Shown here: one piece after another, positions 58,001-64,000 of the stretch
Numbering within the stretch: position 1 is the stretch's first letter
Layout of the letters: every line of letters begins with the position of its first letter
Assembly (NCBI GenBank): GCA_002286855.1
Contig: NRSV01000080.1
Span: forward strand, 1 to 64,000
DNA: 64,000 bases
Direction of reading: 5' to 3'
Origin: Bipolaris cookei
Taxonomy: Eukaryota > Ascomycota > Dothideomycetes > Pleosporales > Pleosporaceae
The notes under the pieces: generated by a model
The model's input: only the letters and a program-made list of their open reading frames with translations
Told to the model about the DNA's origin: nothing
Database searches by the model: none
Made by a program: the position numbers and the translations under genes

Positions 58001-58914
58001 GTGGATTTTATGGTGGGTATTATGTGGTGATGGGAACCTTGTAAGACAAATGATGGAAAGACTCTATTTTTTTGTGTACGTTGGTTAAGGGGCTGGGGTT
58101 ACTGGGGTTTCGAAGGCAATGAAGATATGCTCTATACCTTCTCTTGTATGTTTTTGAGTGCATCTGGCGTGGTATAGAGTAGTTGGATAGAGAGTTAGGT
58201 AGATTCAATGAATGAATGGGACCATGGAAAATGTTGGTTGATCGAGGGTCTTGCTGTTATACCATTACTCAGTGAAACCCAAAGATTGAAATTTGATCTG
58301 TTGGAACCTGCTGCACTACGTACTAGTGCTTTTTCTTCAACATGAAGATTATACTTTGTCAAAAGACAAGGACTTTTCATATAATTAATCTCACCACATT
58401 CTCTCTGCTTTTTCATTAAAACAATAATACCACACCTTTCCACGCCGCACATACCTCCATCTTCCCATCCTCCAAACCCACCACCAAATCTCATGTTAGT
58501 AAAAGCGCCATAAGCCTCCACCCAAACCTTTTACACACGCCCATGTACTCACCGCCCTTTTTTTCTCCGCGGATCTTCGAGTATCTACACAGCCACTCAC
58601 TCCCCTAGTACATTCATTACCCCTATGCTAAACAACACAAAAAACTTTCAAAGGTCTCACCCTCGGCATCCTTATGGCAGATATGAAATGGAAGCCCCAA
58701 AAGCTATCCAGCCCTAGCTCATGTGCTCTCGCTTACGGTTGCACGTAAGTTTCTGCCTTCTACCTTCTATACCCCGACTTTCACATAACACTGAAGATAT
58801 CGGCAACGCACACACGCTTTTACTTGCCCGCGACTTGGGAATCGGACTTTTTTTGTAGTTGGTTGGCATTATGAATGCTGATTTCTGACGGTTTTCACTG
58901 AAGAGAACTTGCGG
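58001..58914. other. intergenic region before the transposon
   Basis: 3' flank of the septin-like gene, then AT-rich sequence up to the TA that starts the transposon. No gene was recognised. Confidence 0.5.
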
Positions 58915-58916
58915 TA

Positions 58917-58930
58917 GAGGTGCCGGACGG
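58917..58930 (+). repeat. left terminal inverted repeat
   Basis: First 14 bases of the element, next to a TA at 58915-58916. Confidence 0.85.
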
Positions 58931-59092
58931 CCTGAACACGAGCGCGGTGGTGGTAGTGCTGCTGCTGAGCGATTGGCTGGCTCCGCACTACCACCACCAC
59001 CACCAGTAACAATAGTTTTTTAATACTGGCTTTGTACGGCGCTTGAAGCTGAGCTTTTTGCTTATTTGGAAGATTTTAATAGCTTTTTAAAA

Positions 59093-60681
59093 TTATTTGC
59101 GGACGGCTTGACGGACTATTCGGTGGGTAGCTTCTTCAGCTTTCTGCCTCTCGCGCTCTAGTTTTGTCTCTGCCCGCGTCCGCCGCTGCGTATCTAGTTC
59201 TTGAGCTTTGAGTAGCCTTCTCTCCTTTCCAGCTTCGATCGCGATAGCTTTTTGGCGTTGTAACTCCTCGTGATTGCGCTGTTTCTGCTCATATTGGTGG
59301 CGAGCTTTGCGCACTTTCCGCGGAAACCAGAAAGTAGCTCCACCATGGTAATCGTCGGATAGCTCGAGCGTGCCAGGCTGGGTGCGTTACTTCCGCTGCC
59401 TCTCATTAATAAGAGCTGCCCGAAGCTGCTTATTTTTTTTGCTGAACAAACGCTGTATCGGCGGATAGTTTTATCATGATTCTATTGAGCGCTAAGATTG
59501 ATCCATTACTCTGTTTCTGGCTCGTAGCTTCATTGAGTAGCTGCCGAATCGTTTTCCAATTAGAAGCCGATGCTACTAATACGTCTCTATCGCTGTTAGT
59601 AGCTATAGTTTTAAATTTTTGGAGTATAACTTCTGGATTGAATGGTGAAATTCCAGTAGCTCTAAAGGCTTGGAGACTCGATAATTCTTTGCACGCCGCG
59701 CCCCAGGATCGCCAGAACATTGGGAAAGAAATGAGATTTAGTGAATGGTATCAGCCCTTGGCTGGTATCGGTGAAGCTCGATAGCTCATTTGAGTATGCG
59801 GTAGATAGTGGCTTAAACAATCCAATATCGAGCGGCTGTAGCGTACGGGTTGAATGCGGCGGGAGGATGGCTAGTAGTATTTTGTTCTGATCACAATAGT
59901 TAATAAAATTCATTGTTACATGGCTATGATACCCATCTACGATAAGTGATCGGTAAGAAGATCGAGCTTTTGGCCTGGTGGCTGGATCGAACACTTGCTT
60001 AAGCCATGAATTCTGGATAGAGCTGGATTGGCTGGAGTATATAATACTTGGATCTAGATATGATCCATCGGCACAGATACATGCGATCAGCGTAATTCAT
60101 TCGCTATTGCCGTCTTGGATATTAGATCTTTTTAATTTAGAGCTGAGAGAAGCTTTAGAAAAGATTCTGACTGAGCGGGACTGTACTTCAATCATGAAGC
60201 TCTTCTCATCCATATTATATATATGTCGCGACTCCACTTTATGTTGATCAATTTTTTGATGCAGGAGCTTAAAATAGAGCCGGTATTTCTTTTCTGAATC
60301 AGCTGGATGGCGGCTGCGATCGTTAGGCGTGGTGCGTTTGAGTATAACAAGATGCCAATAGCGATGAACAAAGCGATCGACCCAGTGGTATTCGAGCTGC
60401 TTCTGGGCCAGCTGCGATGCGTTATTTCGAATAATACTCCGTGTGGGTGGCGGACCATGCTTACTGAGTCCATCTATATATTCGATAAGCTCAGCTTCAT
60501 GTTGTGGGTGGATTGCCTGCCGGTTCTGTGTAGCTGCTTGTCTAGAGGTGGTAATGCCTCGGTGGCGGCGGCTCAGCGTTCCTGGATCAAAATCATATTT
60601 TCTCGCGATTTTGGCGTATAAAAGCTATTCTCTGTGCTTTAAGGTGTCAATAGCAGCAAACGCAGGGTCAATTGATTGCAT
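59093..60681 (-). pseudogene. broken pogo-type transposase
   Basis: The frame starts at an ATG at 60681 (MQSIDPAFAAID). A helix-turn-helix follows (KIARKYDFDPGTLSRRHRG), then the CENP-B-like region, then the three catalytic acids in NMDEKSF, VDGYHSHV and LQPLDIGLF. After this come AFRATGISPFNPEV and a charged tail (QKQRNHEELQRQ). Breaks: TAG at 60627-60625, TGA at 60099-60097 where a Trp is expected, a deletion of some 25-30 codons between NSWL and KQVFDPAT, a frameshift near 59720 and another at an A run near 59435. The TGA fits a G-to-A change, as RIP would cause, but RIP is not proven. The protein cannot be made intact. Confidence 0.9.
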
Positions 60682-60750
60682 TTTGGTTATATTGTGGGTG
60701 GTAGAAGTTGATCAGATATTTGGTGTTGGAGGACGTAACCCGGCGTTGGC

Positions 60751-60764
60751 CCGTCCGGCTCCTC
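60751..60764 (-). repeat. right terminal inverted repeat
   Basis: Mirror of the left end with one mismatch in 14, next to a TA at 60765-60766. Confidence 0.85.
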
Positions 60765-60766
60765 TA

Positions 60767-63265
60767 TCGTTTGCTTACGGCGCTACGACGGGCCTGCTTT
60801 CCGTGCCGAGACACGGGGGCTTTGCTGCCTGGCTGAGGGTGAGGTGGCACCGAGTAGGAGGGAGAGTGGGTGGTTGTGGAGAAGAGAGTTAGATGGTTAC
60901 ATAAATGTGCATTGGATGTTTGGTATGGCTGTGGTGTGGTATGGTAAGGTGTTTTGGTTGGTGCTAGGATACACGGCTTGCTTGCTGGTTTGGTGGGGGT
61001 GCTTGGGAGAGTAAGTGGCTTGTTTGGCCTTCTCCATTTGGTGGGATGTGATGGAGGGGATCTAGTATGCTAAATAGTTACATAAGATATGGGTGTAGGT
61101 GACACACTTTTACTCGTGAGGCTTGGTGCCGAGTCCGAGGCGTTAGGAAATAGCACGGCGTCCAATCGTGGATGTTACTAGAGATGGTAAGTAAGAAGCA
61201 AGGCACAAGAGTGAAGCGGATAGATCTGAACAATTCGTTGGAGGGTTGGCTTGTTGTCGTATATCTGAATTCTGTGGCGGAGCTTGAGGTTACTCAGCTT
61301 TTCTGCTCGGTAAGGGGGGTGCGCTACCTGTCTTGCTGCTGTGTGTATGTGGGGGCGCGTATATCCGCCATGCATATTGTTGGGGTTTTCATGTGTGACC
61401 TTTGAGGTCTTACTTGCGTCCTTCGTTCAAAACTTTCGCTAGCATTATACATTTTCTTCCCTTGGAGGCCAAATGCTTTGCATGTACTGTCACGGGATGA
61501 TGTCTAGGTTGACAGTGTTAGCATTTGAAAATATGTGGATATTAGATTATTGACCTTTGCACCAAATATGAGCTTCTATGAGGCGCTTCAAAGCTCGGAA
61601 TCACAATTGAACCTCCTTCCACACATTTTGTGAAGTGATTGCGTAGTCTGGATCCGCCGCGCCATGCATAATTCGTGTCGTGCACATCCTTTGTGGATCG
61701 ATCGACCTTCCCGTATCGGCAATTGACATGTCCTACATACTTCATAGAACTCGACCAGATAATGTGGCTTTTCTCTTTCTCCTATGCGTCACAACGTATT
61801 ATTATTACTATTATTCCATTATACTCTATACAGCTCGGGGCTATGTAAGATTTTGGCCAAGGACCGTTCTATCTAGTTATTTACATGTGGAATTTTCTTC
61901 GTTTAGTACTACTGTGGTGCTTCGACTTGTTTCTGTTTGTGGCTGTGCCTCTAGCAGACGCCTGGTGCGTCACAACATAGTAACGCAGCCAAAGCGCCTA
62001 TTGCCGTATTTGGCAATGCTGACCTGGTTCTCGGGAAGAAGGCTAACCGTCTATGTGGCAAGCTCAAAAATCAATACAGGCTGGAGGATCGTTGAAATGG
62101 GGCTTCTTGATTCTAGCGGTTCTCCTAAAGTGGGTTATGTGACACTGGCAATATTGCGCATTCACGTGGTTCCGTTGATGTAGTGGAAGTAGAACGGCCC
62201 ACCGGCGTCATCCGCGACCGCCAGCTCTTACCGATTAACGCCTCCGTTCCCACAATCAATAGACGAGCGCATTCAGGTTTCCAGCGGCCGTGGCAGTTCG
62301 GAGTTCAGTAATACTCCGTTGGCAGAGTCAGATACGATGAACTCTGGTCCAAACACACATAGTAGGAATCAGCGAAAGATGAATCCAACATCAAAATCGA
62401 GTTCGGGTCCGCAGCAGCTACAAAGTCAGCTTGGATGTCAAAACAGGTTATGATGTACGTTGCATAGAACGGCATGCGAAGAGTGTTCGGGTGTAAGTGA
62501 GGTTGGAAAAAAACAATCTCTAGCGTCGGGAAGTTCACCGATCAGGTGCGTACAGTACCCGAGACTTGGATATAGGCTAGTAAGGAGTTAGTCACTACAT
62601 ATACGAGCACCGGCGCGCGTTACGAAACCGCAGCCGATGATGGCACTTGAAGCCGTGGCACTTTGCAATCAGTAGGATATGACAATGTGGAGGAGAAATG
62701 AAGCACAAGTGGCAGTCGGCAGAATGTATATTGAAGCTACGGCACGAAGCGTATGCCGGGTATATGCAATGCAAAGGAGATGACGCTCACTACTAGCCAA
62801 AAAAGTACACCAAACGCGTGTGGATGTTGAGTGCACCGAGTTCTTGTAATGAAAAGCGAAAGAATGTCTTGCCTTACACAAAATGGACATGATGTAGGGG
62901 CCCTAATCCGTGTCAAATGTGGAGATCTGGTGGTATGCTTGATCAGGATCAGATTGTGGTCTGATCTATGCTGCTACCATATGCACAATGCCGTTTAGGG
63001 TTCATAGAGGCGCCATACGCTTGTTGAGATTGGTTCGCTCTCATCGAAACCATCTTGAATACCACATCTTGATCCTCCTCTACATATCTTGCATCAACTT
63101 CATTTTCTGCCGTTTGGTGTGTCTGACATGTCCGATTCAGCCGATACAGTTCAAGCGCACTGTTCATAGAAGTCATCAACGAGCTCGATACTCGCAGATC
63201 GATGGCGCCATATTAGCAAATTTCTAATACCACAATTGTTGATAAGCCTCCTGTTGCGAGTTGTC
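60767..63265. other. 2.5-kb gene-poor region
   Basis: Only short frames on both strands; one of 168 codons from 61680 begins with GTG and looks like chance. The decamer AGTTACATAA near 61074-61083 recurs in part (GGTTACATAA) near 60896-60905. No gene, tRNA or transposon end was recognised. Confidence 0.5.
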
Positions 63266-64000
63266 CTACTTGCTTTTGGCCGCATCTTCCCAGATGCATC
63301 TGGTGCACATGCAATCGCCTCCCAGTGCTCCGACGGCCCATTCCCGCCTTTCCTTGACTGGAAGCCGCACATCGCAGTAGTGACCAAACACTTCTTCGTC
63401 TTTCTTCAGCCCAGGTCCCTTGGTAGGGTCTCTGCCCTTCCAATCTACGAGCTCCTTACGTGTCCAGAACCGCATAGACCCACGCCACTCCCATGCCACA
63501 TTTGGATCGCAGCTGTGATTTGCAAGACACCACATGGGGTGAACAGCGCTGATCTCAGGTCTCCCGTCCATTCCCTGCTGTGCGGACGCTGTTCCTCGGA
63601 ATTTCGCATACAGTGTGTTGAAGATCCAGGTGTCGTAGCGGTCGCTTTGGGTAAAGATGTTCACATCCATCTGCTCCAGAACATGAATTGGCATGAGTAC
63701 ATTACTCTTGAACGAAAAGGACAGTGTTTGCGGCATGTTTGCAAAAGGGTCAGTCAGATGACCTGCCGAATCGGTTTGCCACGCAGTATCGAGATCCTTG
63801 CCATGATAGTCACCCCAAATATAGCGGACCTCTTTCAGCTCCAGAGGGTGAAGCTCCTGGGTCTCTGCCAATGACAGCGCGCGAACGAGCAGAAGGCTAT
63901 AGAGATGATCGGCTGCTTCACGAGCAGACACCTTGCTTTGATCAACGCTTACTCCACATATCGAAGGGTGGTAGTGATCCTGGGCGAGGTCATGACATTC
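63266..64000 (-). CDS. SET-domain protein, C-terminal part
   Basis: The frame is open to the right edge of the window, so the N terminus is missing; 244 residues are visible. The AdoMet and substrate blocks of SMYD-like SET proteins are present: WCLANHSCDPNVAWEW (the NHSCxPN signature), then EVFGHYCDVRLPVKERREW, and a post-SET cysteine cluster GGDCMCTRCIWED. These proteins methylate lysines in histones or other proteins. Whether a MYND zinc finger precedes the SET domain cannot be seen. The last residues are AAKSK. Confidence 0.9.
   Translation of the reverse strand, partial: ECHDLAQDHYHPSICGVSVDQSKVSAREAADHLYSLLLVRALSLAETQELHPLELKEVRYIWGDYHGKDLDTAWQTDSAGHLTDPFANMPQTLSFSFKSNVLMPIHVLEQMDVNIFTQSDRYDTWIFNTLYAKFRGTASAQQGMDGRPEISAVHPMWCLANHSCDPNVAWEWRGSMRFWTRKELVDWKGRDPTKGPGLKKDEEVFGHYCDVRLPVKERREWAVGALGGDCMCTRCIWEDAAKSK

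Larger units (their letters stand above)
58917..60764 (-). mobile_element. complete but inactive pogo-type transposon, 1,848 bases
   Basis: The ends are inverted repeats: GAGGTGCCGGACGG at 58917-58930 and its near-complement (GAGGAGCCGGACGG on the minus strand, 60764-60751), differing at one of 14 positions. Each is flanked by TA (58915-58916 and 60765-60766), the target duplication of pogo/Tc1-mariner elements. The size suits one transposase gene, which is present on the minus strand but broken. It belongs to a different family from the element at the left end of the window. Confidence 0.9.

Noticed and set aside
61680..62183. 168-codon plus-strand frame
   Set aside because: Starts with GTG, has a run of seven Tyr/Thr-type codons from a TAT repeat, and no recognisable feature.

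Overview
The window reads as nuclear DNA of a filamentous ascomycete, most likely a dothideomycete of the Pleosporales. Genes are compact, with 0-3 short GT-AG introns of about 50-130 bases and polar or proline-rich protein tails. Typical members include a Leptosphaeria-type microbial rhodopsin, a Git3-like receptor, a Pho85-type CDK and a Bre5/Nxt3-type NTF2-RRM protein. The order Pleosporales is an inference; a filamentous ascomycete is much safer. Splice sites, starts and frames below were worked out by reading the sequence. Several apparent open frames begin with TTG, GTG or CTG, and in those cases I moved the start to an ATG.

Layout. 1-2.3 kb: the 3' part of a pogo/Fot1-type transposase, then a decayed repeat-protein relic. 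2.3-6.1 kb: Pho85-type kinase and a DUF2264 protein, both minus strand. 8.3-10 kb: MFS sugar-type transporter. 10.4-13.2 kb: a three-repeat RPEL protein and a proton-pump-type opsin, both minus. 15.3-16.5 kb: ZIP zinc transporter. 17.5-25.7 kb: an acidic coiled-coil protein, DNA polymerase kappa and a large DUF8004-like protein. 27.3-33.7 kb: MARVEL protein, mitochondrial ribosomal protein uS8m, a proline-rich conserved protein and a single-pass membrane protein with a PPxY motif. 33.7-39.9 kb: gene-poor, no intact gene recognised. 39.9-46.2 kb: seven-helix receptor and a 1,118-residue coiled-coil protein. 47-50.9 kb: two head-to-head paralogues of the Delta24-sterol-reductase (DWF1/DHCR24) FAD family. 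51-58 kb: small one-helix protein, NTF2-RRM protein, and a septin-type GTPase with a C-terminal membrane segment. 58.9-60.8 kb: a complete but dead pogo-type transposon with recognisable inverted repeats and TA flanks. 60.8-63.3 kb: gene-poor. 63.3-64 kb: the C-terminal part of a SET-domain protein, cut by the window edge.

Most genes are ordinary housekeeping or signalling genes without an obvious shared pathway, and I see no biosynthetic cluster, CRISPR array, rRNA or convincing tRNA. The least explained items are the membrane-anchored septin-like GTPase, the head-to-head sterol-reductase-like pair, the evenly spaced RPEL protein, and the 26-codon-period relic near 2 kb. I found no convincing new multi-gene system.
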